A stretch of DNA of 64,000 nt from Chloroflexi bacterium TSY (GCA_019217005.1 JAHBNG010000001.1:62001-126000), one strand, 5' to 3'; numbered from the stretch's first letter, positions 54,620 to 64,000 are shown. Notes: generated from the letters alone by a model not told the origin. Translations and numbers: made by a program.

Positions 54620-57600
54620 TTAATCAGCCTCTTGTAACCGCTGTGACATCTGTTGGTACTCTGGAGAATCTGGGTGAAGTTTTGTAAATGCTTCCTGCCA
54701 AAGATTCTCAGCCTTTTTTGAATCTCCTTTGCTCTCGTAGACGGTGCCAAGATTGCCCAAAGTTTGGCCCATACCGTGGGTGTCGGCCAACTCTCTAGAG
54801 ATGCGGAGGCTCTCCTTGTACATCTGGATGGCTTCATCCCAGCACCCCTGCTTGTCGTAGACACTGCCCAGATTGTGGAGAGTTTTTCCCTCGCCGGAGA
54901 TGTCACCCAGTTCCTTAGAGAGGCGAAGACTCTCCTTGTACATCTGGATGGCTTTACCCCAACGCCTCTGGTTGTTGTAGACACTACCTAGACCCATTGT
55001 GGATTGGCTAATGCCGGAGATATCGCCCAACTCTCTAGAGATGCAAAGGCTCTCCTCGAACATCTGAATGGCGTCGTCCCAACGCCCCTGGTTGTTGTAG
55101 ACACTGCCCAGATTGTGGAGGGTTTTTCCCTCGCCGGAGATGTCACCCAACTCCCGTTTGATGCGGAGGCTCTCCTTGTACATCTGGATAGCGTCGTTCC
55201 AGCGCCCCTGGTTGTTGTAGACACTGCCCAGACCCATTGTGGAGGGTTTTTCCCTCGCCGGAGATGTCACCCAGATCCCGTTTGATGCGGAGGCTCTCCT
55301 CGAACATCTGAATGGCGTCGTCCCAACGCCCCTGGTTGTTGTAGACACTGCCCAGATTGTGGAGAGTTTTTCCCTCGCCGGAGATATCGACCAGCTCTCT
55401 AGAGAGGCGAAGACTCTCCTTGTACATCTGAATGGCTTCATCCCAACGCCCCTGCTTATCGTAGATACTACCCAGGCCCATTGTGGATTGGCTAATGCCG
55501 GAGATATCACCCAACTCTCTAGAGATGCAAAGGCTCTCCTCGAACATCTGGATGGCGTCGTCCCAACGCCCCTGGTTGTTGTAGACACTGCCCAGGTTGT
55601 GGAGGGTTTTTCCCTCGCCGGAGATGTCACCCAGTTCCTTAGAGATGTGAAGACTCTCCTTGTACATCTGGATGGCGTCGTCCCAACGACCCTGCTTGTT
55701 GTAGATACTGCCCAGGTTGTGGAGAGTTTTCCCCCTGCTATAGGTGTCGGCCAGCTCTCTAGAGATGCGGAGACTCTCCTTGTACATCTGGATGGCTTCA
55801 TCCCAGCGCCCTTGGTTGCCGTAGATACTACCCAGACCCATTGTGGATTGACTAATGCCGGAGATGTCACCCAACTCCCTAGAGATGCGAAGGCTCTCCT
55901 TGTATATCTGGATAGCGTCATCCCAGCGCCCCTGGTTGTTGTAGACACTGCCCAGGTTGTGGAGGGTTTTTCCCTCACCGGAGATATCGGCCAGTTCTCT
56001 GGAGATGCGGAGGCTCTCCTTGTACATCTGGATAGCTTCATCCCAGCGCCCTTGGTTGTCGTAGATACTACCCAGACCCATTGTGGATTGACTAATGCCG
56101 GAGATGTCACCCAACTCCCTGGAGATGTGGAGACTCTCCTTGTATATCTGGATAGCGTCATCCCAGCGCCCCTGGTTGTTGTAGACACTGCCCAGGTTGT
56201 GGAGGGTTTTTCCCTCACCGGAGATGTCACCCAGCTCCTTAGAGATGCGAAGGCTCTCCTCGAACATCCGGATAGCGTCGTTCCAGCGCCCCTGCTTGTC
56301 GTAGACACTGCACAGGTTACGGAGACATATTCCTTCTTCCGCTTGCCATCCTTGAGATTGCGCAAGGTGAAGCACACGTTGAAGCCAGGCGACTAAATCG
56401 CTCCAGAACCCCCGACGATACTGATAGATATTTAACGCCCGTTGAAAATCAATGAGTTGTTTGTCATCCGGTGCAGCCGCCCATGCCCACTGGATTTGAC
56501 CATAAACCGATTCAATCTCTTTCCATACTTCTCGTTTCTCATTCACTAGGGCAAGATAGTAGGCTCGATGACGCTCGATGGCTTCGGGTGGTGTTCGAGT
56601 ACGTGCTGTGTTGGCTAGTTCCTGATGAAGTGTCAGGTTTTCTAACCCTTGTGAGTCATCCAACAAGTTGCGGCTCGCCAGCATCGCCAGCGTATTAAGA
56701 TTCGTTTCCGCAACTGCTACTGCTGCCGACCTGTCAAAGGAAACAGGTTTCGGTGCAAAGGCCCCAAGCGCATAAAAGGTAGAGACTGCTTCTTTTGAGA
56801 GGCTTTTGTCTTCTAAACTCAACATAATTGTCTCTTGGAGACTGATTTCGGGGCTGTTTGTAGCGCCTAATCTTTGTGTGGCCAGTTGTAGTCGCTCTTG
56901 AGGACTCAGCATTTGTGATAAAGAGGCTCTGGCTAGCTCAGGATATCGACTATGCTGGGCTGTAGACAAATAGCCGCCTAGCAACTCTAGCGTGAGGGGT
57001 AATCCACCAACCGATTTGACAAGCTTCCGAACAACATCTGGCGCAACCGTACAAGCTTCATCTGCCAGTTCTACTAGGAGTTGATAGGCCGTTTCATCAT
57101 CAAGAACGGGGACGGTCTCAATTTGGCTTTTCCCAGCAAAGTCTCGTGCGATTGACTGGTTGCGGGTCGTGAGAATGTGACAACAGTTTGCCCCCCCGCA
57201 GCGCAAGAGTTTCGCTGCATCCAAATCCCAGGCGTCATCTATTACTAGCAGCAGAGCGCTTTGGCCGATTGCTGTTTTCACTGCCTGTACTCGTTCTGCT
57301 GCTGTTCCTAGCCCAGACACATCCCGTCCTAGTTCCTCTGCCCAGATAGCCAGAATTCCCATCACATCTGGCTGTTTTCCTAGCCCCGCCCACAGCACTC
57401 CGTCTTTGAAATGGGTCAAAACGTCTGGATGATGAGCCAGAGTCACCGCCAAGGTGGTTTTGCCTACGCCAGGCAAGCCTTCTGCCGATAGAACCAAATG
57501 TTGACCGGATAACAACTGGCCGACTACTTTCTCAACCAGTTCATCTCGTCCGACAAAGTGGTTCGGCTTCGACGGGACATTGACATAGAGGGGTGGTTTT

Positions 57601-57737
57601 TGCGCAGGTTGATTTACGTTGATAGTACCACCATCACCTAGGATTAACGCTGTACTATCGATATTGCCTATATCATACTGATTGCCTCCAATGCTTGCAT
57701 CCCGTCCTGCTTCGGTCTGCTGCGGTTTGTCCGACAT
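54620..57737 (-). pseudogene. NB-ARC/TPR STAND protein with an internal frameshift
   Basis: Start ATG 57737. N-terminal GNQYDIGNID segment, then NB-ARC: Walker A LPGVGKTT (~88-95), Walker B LLLVIDDAW (~162-170), TTR (~190) and GLPL (~245). About 13 TPR units of 40 residues follow (GRWDDAIQMYKESL...), of two alternating kinds ending GEGKTLHNLGSV or GISQSTMGLGS. Near 55235-55245 a hybrid unit adds 4 bp, so one frame stops at 55143 while the true C-terminus continues in another frame to 54620. STAND ATPases of this shape often sense phage or stress and drive immunity; no effector domain is recognised. As sequenced, the product is a truncation. Confidence 0.8.
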
Positions 57738-58441
57738 CTGCTCTACTCCTTCTTGAAGACTGTCTACCTGCCAGAATTTTACGTTAGATGTGGCAGTTGT
57801 GAAAACAGTCTTTGGATTAGAAGGTTGTTACGCTGTTAACATGTAGTCGTCATAACGCAATGGACTGTTTCGTGTTGAGACAAAGGACACAAGTTGCACT
57901 CAGGCTTATTCTACAAAAACGGCCTTCAACTTAGTACATTTTGTCCTAGGTCCCCTCCCGATAAGATAGTTCAATCTATCCCAAATGACAGCCGTCACGA
58001 AGTGCCATCAGGAATCAAGAGCGGCTCAATCGGATCTCAAGTGGTTGACAAAAAAGAGCCACATTTACCATGAAGGAAATGGGCTCAACAGGATCTCATG
58101 TGGTAGATTCGCTTTGGTTTCGATACGACTTCGTCACTCAACCGGCGCTAATCTTCCTGGCATTTGTCAACCACATGAATTCCCAAAGAGCCAGGAAATG
58201 AAGAGATTGAAGGATTATCTACCTCTTCTTCAATCCCTTCAGTGCCTTCATGGTTTGATTTTTCTTGTCAACCACATAAGAGGGTATTTTAAAAGGTGAG
58301 ATCAGAGCCGGTTGAGTAGCCGAAGGCGTATCGAAACCAAACGGGTCCACCCGCAAACGCTGGTTTCACTTCGATACAAACTCAGTACAAGCGATACCAC
58401 TTCGTGACTCAACCGGCGTTTGCTCGTCCTTTCGGTAGACT
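57738..58441. other. Gap with dispersed repeats
   Basis: No gene recognised. Holds a partial (58022-58060) and a full (58082-58193) copy of the 110-bp GGCTC...GAGCC repeat, and an inverted CCGGTTGAGTAGCCGAAGG / ACTCAACCGGCG pair (58309-58425). Confidence 0.5.
58082..58193 (+). repeat. 110-bp dispersed repeat, copy 2
   Basis: Diverged copy of 42762-42873, sharing CGCTTTGGTTTCGATACG, ACTCAACCGGCGCTA and the GGCTC/GAGCC ends. Confidence 0.7.
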
Positions 58442-58657
58442 CAGTAGATCCAAATTTGGCGTTTTTGGCTATTTTCAGTCGAGATTGCAGGGATTTTGGA
58501 GTCATTTATTCAGATTTCGGTTACAGAAAACAACCTATTTCATATCTGAAAATCGCCCAAATCTAACACAAAAACTAGATATCGACCGGCAAATTTGTAT
58601 TTATGTCAACTGTTTAGCCAGAATTCTCTCTCAAAACCTGAAATTTGGATCTACTGA
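58442..58657 (-). mobile_element. 216-bp MITE, copy A6
   Basis: Duplication GACT at 58438-58441 and 58658-58661; orientation as A4. Intergenic, outside the phage block. Confidence 0.95.
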
Positions 58658-58781
58658 GACTTTTAAAACACGCTCTAAGATCCTGTTGAACCGAGATTTT
58701 CAAGAGAAAGTATCCAGTTAATCTCGTCAATCTGTGGAGCGTTTAAAATTGGATTCGCTTTAATGGCGTGCGGTGGGAGGA

Positions 58782-59321
58782 TCATTGTTTGGCTCTTGGG
58801 GCGGTTAGGGCTCCGTCGGGGCAGATCTGTTTGGTGATGTGTTTGCTGAGGGCGATGATTTGAGGGTCTTCACCGTTGCTGCAGATGTGTACGTGGAGTC
58901 CGTTTATTTTTCTGTAGGTGCGTGGCGAGTTTCCTGGGGCGGGTGTCTCTTCGAGGATGGGAACGGTTTCGCCTTCTACTTTTCTGTAGGTGCGTGGACT
59001 GTAGTGATCGGGTTTGAGTGTGAGTTCGTGGTGGATGTCTCGGAGCAGATCGGTTCCATCTTCTATCGTGCCGTGGAGGGGATTGGGTCTTTTTGTGAGA
59101 GGGATGACTGGTTTGGTTGAGAGCATGACTTCTCGTGTGCCGGATCGGTTCTGGTTGCAGTAGCTGACGACGAGCATGAAGGTGGTGACGATGGTGGTGA
59201 TTGTCAGAATGCGCCTGAGAAGGGATGGTTCTTTGATTTCTTCGACTTCTTGGACGCCGGTGGCGACGTAGGTCTTTCCGTTCTTCAAGGTGTGACGGGT
59301 TGTCATTGTGCGACTCTCCAT
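58782..59321 (-). CDS. Single-pass membrane protein of the FtsK-like cluster
   Basis: 179 residues. Residues ~1-30 are cytosolic-looking, a helix lies at ~38-55 (ILTITTIVTTFMLVVSYC), and the rest is probably extracytoplasmic. A SPRTYRK segment occurs twice (~110 and ~133), a small internal duplication. Cys residues near the C-terminus (HICSNGED, KQICPDG). Same strand as the ATPase gene, 217 bp downstream of it. Possibly a partner of the translocase; no family recognised. Confidence 0.5.
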   Translation of the reverse strand: MESRTMTTRHTLKNGKTYVATGVQEVEEIKEPSLLRRILTITTIVTTFMLVVSYCNQNRSGTREVMLSTKPVIPLTKRPNPLHGTIEDGTDLLRDIHHELTLKPDHYSPRTYRKVEGETVPILEETPAPGNSPRTYRKINGLHVHICSNGEDPQIIALSKHITKQICPDGALTAPRAKQ

Positions 59322-59537
59322 TTGATTGATTTACTTGTGTCTGTGGCGTGTGTAGATCGTTTTTCAGCTCAAATTGAAAAATAGGACACGGATTTTCAGG
59401 ATGTTCACGAAGTGGGCGTTTCGCCAACACGGATTATCCCAGAGTCAATCCGTGAAATCTGTGTTCATCCGTGTCCCATCTTCTGAATCCTTATAATCTC
59501 TAATGCCTTCAATTCCTTCATGGTTTGATTTCTCCTG

Positions 59538-61118
59538 TCACCCCCTGAATTCCTGAAGAACCAGTTTTTCTTTGATGCGCTGTAGGTCTTGGTTGGCGCG
59601 TGTCCAGGGTCTTCCCTTGGTGGTGATCTGGTAGATGTTGCGGATGATTTCGTTGGTGCCCCATCCTTCGGCAAGGGCTGCTTGCACGGCTAATTCCCTG
59701 ATTGTGGGGTCGGTTTCCACTGGTTCCAAGGGTGGGTCTGCGGCGGGTGCCGGCGCGGTTCCAGGCGGGTGCCGCGCGGGTGCCGGTTGGGGGGATGGAA
59801 CCGGTTCCGCTTGTGGTGGGGGGACCAGGGCGGAACCGCTTGGGCCATGGGCGGAACCAGCAACGAGAAGGACGTCGTCGGCTGTGGTTTCGGGGAAGTT
59901 GATGATTTGGGTGCCGCCGCCTATTTCGTAATCGATGAATTGACCGACTCGAATCTGCTCCACTTGTTGGGCGGCGTTTGGGGGCAACATGCGCCCGATG
60001 TTGTCGCGCACGTTGGGGCAGGCGAAGACGCGCGTGAAGCAGTTGCGGGTGGCGGTGTCCATGACGTGGCTGTTGAATTGTTGGCCGATGATGGTGGCGG
60101 TGACGTGGACCTTTTGGTATTCGCGGCCGATCTTTTTGAGGCGGTTGCCCAGTTCGTCTGCGATGGGGGATCCGTCAAGCAACATGGTGACTTCGTCGAT
60201 GATGAGCATGATGGGGTCTTGGCTCTCGTCGATGCCGTTGATGCGCTGGCGACCGATGGTGTCGCAGTAGAGGGCGGCTTCGAGAATCTCATCTTCTTGG
60301 CGGAGGATTTGACCGCCCAGGAACATCTGCTTGAGCGGCAGGAGGCTGTGGGCGAGCGACTTTTGGCCCGCGTTGGCATGGGGGTCGCACAGGATCAGTT
60401 TCAGGTGGCGGGGTCCGTCTTGCATCATGCGTTGGGCGAGCAAGTAGCGGAAGAGGCTGGATTTGCCCCGTTGGCTGGCGCCGCTGATGATGGTGGAGCC
60501 AAACTTCTCCAGCTCTGTGTAGACCGCTTGTTGCTGCGCGTTGAAGCCGAGCAAGACGCGTCCGTCGCGGGGGAATGCGTTTTCTCGGTAGAGAACTTGA
60601 AAGGGTGGGGCGATCCACTCTTCGTCGCATGGTTGGGTGGCGGGTTCGTCTGTTGGGGCGTGGGTGTCGTTGCGGTGGCTGAGCCGGATGGTGTTGGGCA
60701 CGTTGGGGTGGGTGCGTTGGCTGTCGTGGTAGAAGGCGTTGATCTGCGTGGCCAGGGCGGGCCACGTGGGCGAGTTGATGGCCTCAAGCGAAACGGGCAT
60801 TTGGTGGTCGATGGGGCGGGCGAGCTGGGCTTCTTTCCTGGCGTTGGCGGCTTGGGCGTTCGTCAGTTCGTTTTGGGCGCGCACCGTTTCGGCTTCTAGC
60901 GCTGCTTTTTGGATTGCCAGCGTGTGCGTGCGCCACTGTTGCAAGCCCCACGCCATGATGTTTGGAATGAGGAGAAGCAGGAGACCGCCCGTGCAGAGCA
61001 GGAGCATCAAGTTGAGTGTGCTTATGGTGCTGAGGGTGACCATCCATGTGCCGAGGTTGTCGTAGACCAGAAAGAGAACGCAGAGCGTGATGGTGATGAT
61101 GGCGTCTTGGGGTTTCAT
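59538..61118 (-). CDS. FtsK/HerA-like DNA translocase
   Basis: 526 residues, ATG 61118 with AAGGAG upstream. Two N-terminal helices (~7-20 and ~38-56), a coiled coil (~65-100), then an ATPase: Walker A SGASQRGKSS (~212-221), LILCDPHANAG, Walker B PIMLIIDEV (~302-310), and IIGQQFNSH as sensor. A Pro/Ala linker leads to a C-terminal helical domain (EGWGTNEIIRNIYQITTKGR), like an FtsK-gamma or TraB wHTH. Such proteins pump double-stranded DNA, for example in actinobacterial plasmid transfer. Here it could mediate replicon transfer or segregation. It has a small paralogue of its membrane part just upstream. Confidence 0.75.
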   Translation of the reverse strand: MKPQDAIITITLCVLFLVYDNLGTWMVTLSTISTLNLMLLLCTGGLLLLLIPNIMAWGLQQWRTHTLAIQKAALEAETVRAQNELTNAQAANARKEAQLARPIDHQMPVSLEAINSPTWPALATQINAFYHDSQRTHPNVPNTIRLSHRNDTHAPTDEPATQPCDEEWIAPPFQVLYRENAFPRDGRVLLGFNAQQQAVYTELEKFGSTIISGASQRGKSSLFRYLLAQRMMQDGPRHLKLILCDPHANAGQKSLAHSLLPLKQMFLGGQILRQEDEILEAALYCDTIGRQRINGIDESQDPIMLIIDEVTMLLDGSPIADELGNRLKKIGREYQKVHVTATIIGQQFNSHVMDTATRNCFTRVFACPNVRDNIGRMLPPNAAQQVEQIRVGQFIDYEIGGGTQIINFPETTADDVLLVAGSAHGPSGSALVPPPQAEPVPSPQPAPARHPPGTAPAPAADPPLEPVETDPTIRELAVQAALAEGWGTNEIIRNIYQITTKGRPWTRANQDLQRIKEKLVLQEFRG

Positions 61119-61245
61119 GGTTGTTTGCTCCTTTTTCTAAGTAAAACCAAGAAAATATTTGGACACAGATTTTCAGGATTCTCAGGATTGACATCTGTGT
61201 AAATCTTGGTAAATCTGCGTTCTATTTCTGATAACTTTCTTGAGT

Positions 61246-61404
61246 TCACTTAGATAGAAGTGTGGAGATTCCGAGCACCAGGCTGATTCCGGATAGGCAG
61301 ACAATGGTGAGAAAACCGGCCATATCGATGAGTGTGTACCAGTCGTAGTAGATGTAGAAGGCGCAGCAGAGTGCGAGCGTGATGTGGATGTCTGTGGGTT
61401 TCAT
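61246..61404 (-). CDS. Small membrane paralogue of the translocase N-terminus
   Basis: 52 residues: MKPTDIHITLALCCAFYIYY onward, two helices, ending GISTLLSK. Its first ~30 residues parallel those of the translocase (MKPQDAIITITLCVLFLVYD), and both genes share a GGA(G/A)NAAACAACCAT leader before the start. A likely duplication of the membrane anchor; it may assemble with the ATPase. Confidence 0.6.
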   Translation of the reverse strand: MKPTDIHITLALCCAFYIYYDWYTLIDMAGFLTIVCLSGISLVLGISTLLSK

Positions 61405-61431
61405 ATGGTTGTTTCCTCATTTTGGTCGGAT

Positions 61432-61577
61432 ACAAAAGCTTTCAGCTAGTCAGCCGTCAGCTTTCAGCCAGAATCTGGCCATGTTTCGTGGCTGATTTTT
61501 ATACTTTCCTTTACGATACAAAGCTTTCAGCTAATCAGCCGTCAGTTTTCAGCCAGAATCTGGTCATGTTTCGTGAA
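61432..61577. repeat. Direct repeat of ~58 bp
   Basis: ACAAAGCTTTCAGCTA(G/A)TCAGCC... to CATGTTTCGTG occurs at ~61432-61481 and ~61518-61573. Contains CTTTCAG heptamers. Rest of the 61405-61736 gap has no gene. Confidence 0.7.
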
Positions 61578-61736
61578 AGGTTGTTTTGGTCAACCCTCTG
61601 AGATCTGACTGAGCCAGCTTGTCTGCTCGTTGCTAAATGGTCATGAGAGAACCCACGGGTATACTGAACTATTTGCCGAATGCCCATCAGGCAGCGCCTA
61701 CGTTTATCGGGCACTTTTCCCTCATCCGATAATGCG

Positions 61737-62799
61737 TCATCGAATGATGACGTGGGCGAACTCGTCTAGGACGGAGCGTTTGCGGGGGGCGAAGATGGCG
61801 GCCAGTTCGTGGCGGGCGCAGAGTTCGCTGTGTAGGAAGGCGTCGAAGTGGTGGGCGGTGCTGAAGTGATGGCGCAGGCGGTGGACGAGTGCGCCCGTGC
61901 CGCGCACGATGCCTTGCTCCAGTTGATCCCACCAGGTGGCGACCTGCCGACAGAGGCTCTCGAAGTCGTAGAGGGTGACCAGTTTGGCGGCGACGGGTGG
62001 CGCGATTCCGATGGCTTCGTCGGTGAGGAGGGCGTAGCTTCGCTCTTCGTCGGCTGTTCGGGGTGGGGTGGTGAAGGGGTGCTTCATCTGTGCAATGCAC
62101 TCTTGCGAGTGGCACTCTTTCGGGCTGGCCCTCAAGCCGCGCGCCAGATTGGTCGTCTTGGTCTGTTTGTTTGTTGTTTTCTTCGCGTATGTGTGTTTGA
62201 TCGACAAACAGACAAACAGAAGACTCCTGGCGCGCCGATTTGGCGCGCTCATCTCCCGTCTCTGGCTCTACTTGGTCTTGTCCCTGCAGGCCAGCTATAG
62301 ACTGCCATCGGTTGAAACCGACGTCTGACAATGGACGTGCACTCAAGTGCACTGCTTTTTCCACCTTTTTTCGCACAACGAACGCTTCCTCAGCCCTTAG
62401 ACGCAAAATACGCGATGGCTCTACCATCTCATGCGTCTCTTTCTGTGTTTCTGGGTTGGATCTGCTATCTGGCGGCGCGGTTGGCGCGCCGATCTGGTCA
62501 ACCGACCCCGCGCGCTCTTCGTCTGGCCGCAAGTCATTGCCGTCTGAGTCAACAAACTCGATGGTGACCAGGCCGTTGACGGCAAAATGGAGCACGCCGG
62601 TTTGAGACAAGCGGGCCAGGTGCCGCGTGACGGAGCCTGGATTGCGCACCCGGCAGAGGTCGAGCAATTCGTCCCAGCGCAAGGCCAGGGGACCCTTCTC
62701 GCCCTGGGCGGTGACCAGCAGCTTCAGCCCCACCAACTCCGTCGACATGGGAAGACCGGAATTGGTGATCGTTTGAAAGATGGTTGGAAAGTGGAACAT
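61737..62799 (-). pseudogene. Winged-helix replication-like protein, frameshifted
   Basis: From ATG 62799: MFHFPTIFQTITNSGLPMST, then a wHTH-like domain (LRWDELLDLCRVRNPGSVTR HLARL). After ~62200 the frame becomes Arg-rich nonsense, while the adjacent frame carries a convincing C-terminus: YALLTDEAIGIAPPVAAKLV, LCRQVATWWDQLEQGI, ending VLDEFAHVIIR at 61737. A frameshift in 62170-62230 best explains this; two genes is the alternative. Similar in kind to phage/plasmid initiators; upstream of the translocase on the same strand. Confidence 0.5.
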
Positions 62800-62823
62800 G
62801 TTCGTTTCTCCTCGTTTTTTTAG

Positions 62824-62878
62824 TCCGGAGTCCAGAGTCCTGGGTCCAAAGTCAAGACCCAAGACTCTGGACTCCGGA
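62824..62878. terminator. Period-7-derived perfect hairpin
   Basis: 16-bp perfect stem TCCGGAGTCCAGAGTC / GACTCTGGACTCCGGA, made of AGTCC heptamers, with a CTGGGTC/GACCCAAG inner stem. The rest of 62800-63355 holds another hairpin (AACGCCG...CGGCG near 62898-62928) and the CGCCAGATTGGCG repeats; no gene. Confidence 0.65.
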
Positions 62879-63235
62879 TTTTCTTGAAATCAAAAAACGC
62901 CGTTCAACCGAAACCGTTGAGCGGCGCTTGATCCAGCACTGCCCCAAGAGACAGTGCACGATAGCAGAGAAGAAACTGCATCAATCCTGTCACGAATCAC
63001 GGTTCACGTACCACGTTTTACGCACCACGTTTCATGGCATGATACAATGCACTTTAGCCCTGCCGTTGAAGTCTCAACGGTCGGGTTAGCCTGGTGTGGG
63101 TGTGTCAGCACCTGCATCAGGCGAAGTTCATATTTTTAGTTTGTAGACAAGGCGGTGGTCCGGTTGGGCTGCCGTCTTGTCGTGTTGGGGGATACTTTAG
63201 CATAGATTGGGTTGGGGCGCAAGGGAGAGTGAGAG

Positions 63236-63318
63236 GATGCGCCAGATTGGCGAGGGATGAATGAGATGAATGAGATGAGGTGCCAGATTGGCGAGAGATG
63301 ATGCGCCAGATTGGCGAG
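63236..63318. repeat. Three CGCCAGATTGGCG repeats
   Basis: GATGCGCCAGATTGGCGAG at 63236, a variant AGGTGCCAGATTGGCGAG at 63278, and ATGCGCCAGATTGGCGAG at 63300. Each is a short palindrome; possible operators for the neighbouring minus-strand genes. Confidence 0.55.
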
Positions 63319-63355
63319 TTGCATGCCCCGAATTTGAGATGCAGCCGGAGCAACG

Positions 63356-64000
63356 TTACGGATCCGTTGAGACCGTCGGTCTTGGTGCAATGTTGGATAG
63401 GGCTTTAAAGAGTTCGTCTTTGGCACTGGTCAAAACAAGTCCGGAAGCTGATTGAATGTAAGCTTGCTGATAGAGGCGCGGGAGTGGAAGAGCTGTTTCT
63501 AAAGCGGACAAGATGGATGCATTGACGTGAAAGGTGGGATGACTCGTCAATTGGGCCAGGGCATAGGCGGCACTGCGGCGCACAGGTTCTGACTCATCTT
63601 GGAGGGCCTGGAGTAAGGCCGCCTCTGCTTTCTCGCTCTTGGTCGCATTGCTCAGCGCGAAGGCGGCACTATGGCGCACAAATGCTGACTCATCTTGGAG
63701 GGCCTGGAGTAAGGCGGCCACGGCTTTCTCACTCAAGGTCGCATTGCTCAGCGCTAAGGCGACACTGCTGCGCACAGATTCTGACTCATCTTGGAGGGCC
63801 TGGAGTAAGGCGGCCACGGCTTTCTCACTCTTGGTCGCATTGCTCAGCGCTAAGGCGGCACTGCGGCACACAGATTCTGACTCATCTTGGAGGGCCTGGA
63901 GTAAGGCGGCCACGGCTTCCTCACTCTTGGTCGCAGTGCGCAGCGCCTCGGCGGCATTGCTGCGCACAGATTCTGACTCATCTTGGAGGGCCTGGAGTAA
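63356..64000 (-). CDS. HEAT-repeat protein, 5' end outside the window
   Basis: The last 214 residues are visible. At least five 31-residue HEAT units (ALSNATKSEKAVAALLQALQ, DESESVRSSAA) are nearly identical at the DNA level (93-bp period), so the expansion is recent. The C-terminus (~80 residues, LPLPRLYQQAYIQSASGL...) is unique. HEAT arrays of this kind often follow NACHT or lyase domains in multicellular bacteria; the N-terminal part is not visible. Confidence 0.8.
   Translation of the reverse strand, partial: LLQALQDESESVRSNAAEALRTATKSEEAVAALLQALQDESESVCRSAALALSNATKSEKAVAALLQALQDESESVRSSVALALSNATLSEKAVAALLQALQDESAFVRHSAAFALSNATKSEKAEAALLQALQDESEPVRRSAAYALAQLTSHPTFHVNASILSALETALPLPRLYQQAYIQSASGLVLTSAKDELFKALSNIAPRPTVSTDP

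Noticed and set aside
54988..56396. Plus-strand frames full of VVDTAQIV repeats
   Set aside because: They are the antisense of the TPR repeats.
26090..58657. 216-bp repeats as short conserved genes (MTPKSLQSRL... frames)
   Set aside because: They have inverted ends, target duplications and insert into genes in both orientations, so the shared frames are a by-product of a MITE.
59769..60899. 376-codon plus frame opposite the FtsK-like gene
   Set aside because: The minus strand carries Walker A and B motifs; the plus frame is Gly/Val/Asp-rich noise.

Overview
The window reads as part of a large bacterial replicon, most likely from a filamentous Chloroflexota (inference: NB-ARC/TPR and HEAT proteins with young internal repeats, an exported protein with Thr-Pro linkers of the kind common in that phylum, and IS481, IS701 and ISAzo13 elements). 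Plasmid maintenance genes and a tailed-phage particle module lie on the same molecule. That makes a phage-plasmid, or a plasmid carrying a decaying prophage, the simplest reading.

Layout. 0-5.6 kb: a replication/partition block on the minus strand (HTH regulator, iteron origin, Rep initiator, ParA, DUF3102-type partner, then a replisome-organizer-like gene). 5.6-17.2 kb: accessory genes (broken C39-like peptidase, conserved small protein, XerD-like recombinase, exported CARDB/esterase protein, phosphoesterase, small membrane proteins, PhyH dioxygenase, a phage-type conserved protein). 17.4-54 kb: plus-strand virion genes in canonical order: zinc-motif packaging partner, large terminase, MT-A70 methylase, portal, LuxR-type regulator, prohead protease, scaffold, major capsid protein, two related head-tail genes plus an HhH protein, three fibre genes sharing an N-terminal anchor, membrane/lysis candidates, a repeat fibre, unknown Cys-rich virion proteins, a beta-propeller-like protein, Dit and a Gp37-like tail protein. 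54-64 kb, minus strand: a NB-ARC/TPR protein with a frameshift, a transfer-like set (membrane protein, FtsK/HerA-like ATPase, small membrane paralogue, wHTH protein), and a HEAT-repeat protein running off the edge.

Mobile DNA has hit the phage module hard. There are two copies of one DDE insertion sequence, an IS481 inside the methylase, an IS701 carrying an ISAzo13 and a MITE inside a head-tail gene, another IS carrying a second IS carrying a MITE, a 104-bp MITE inside a small membrane gene, and six 216-bp near-identical MITEs. For many of these, removing the insert together with one copy of its target duplication restores an open reading frame exactly, so both the boundaries and the original genes can be read.

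Almost every junction between phage genes holds a short dispersed repeat: period-7 degenerate tracts, a 21-bp palindrome (five copies), GTGTCACGC palindromes, and an AACACGAATGG block. Two period-7 tracts run inside coding sequence exactly where the reading frame changes. No tape-measure gene, tRNA, rRNA or CRISPR array was recognised.
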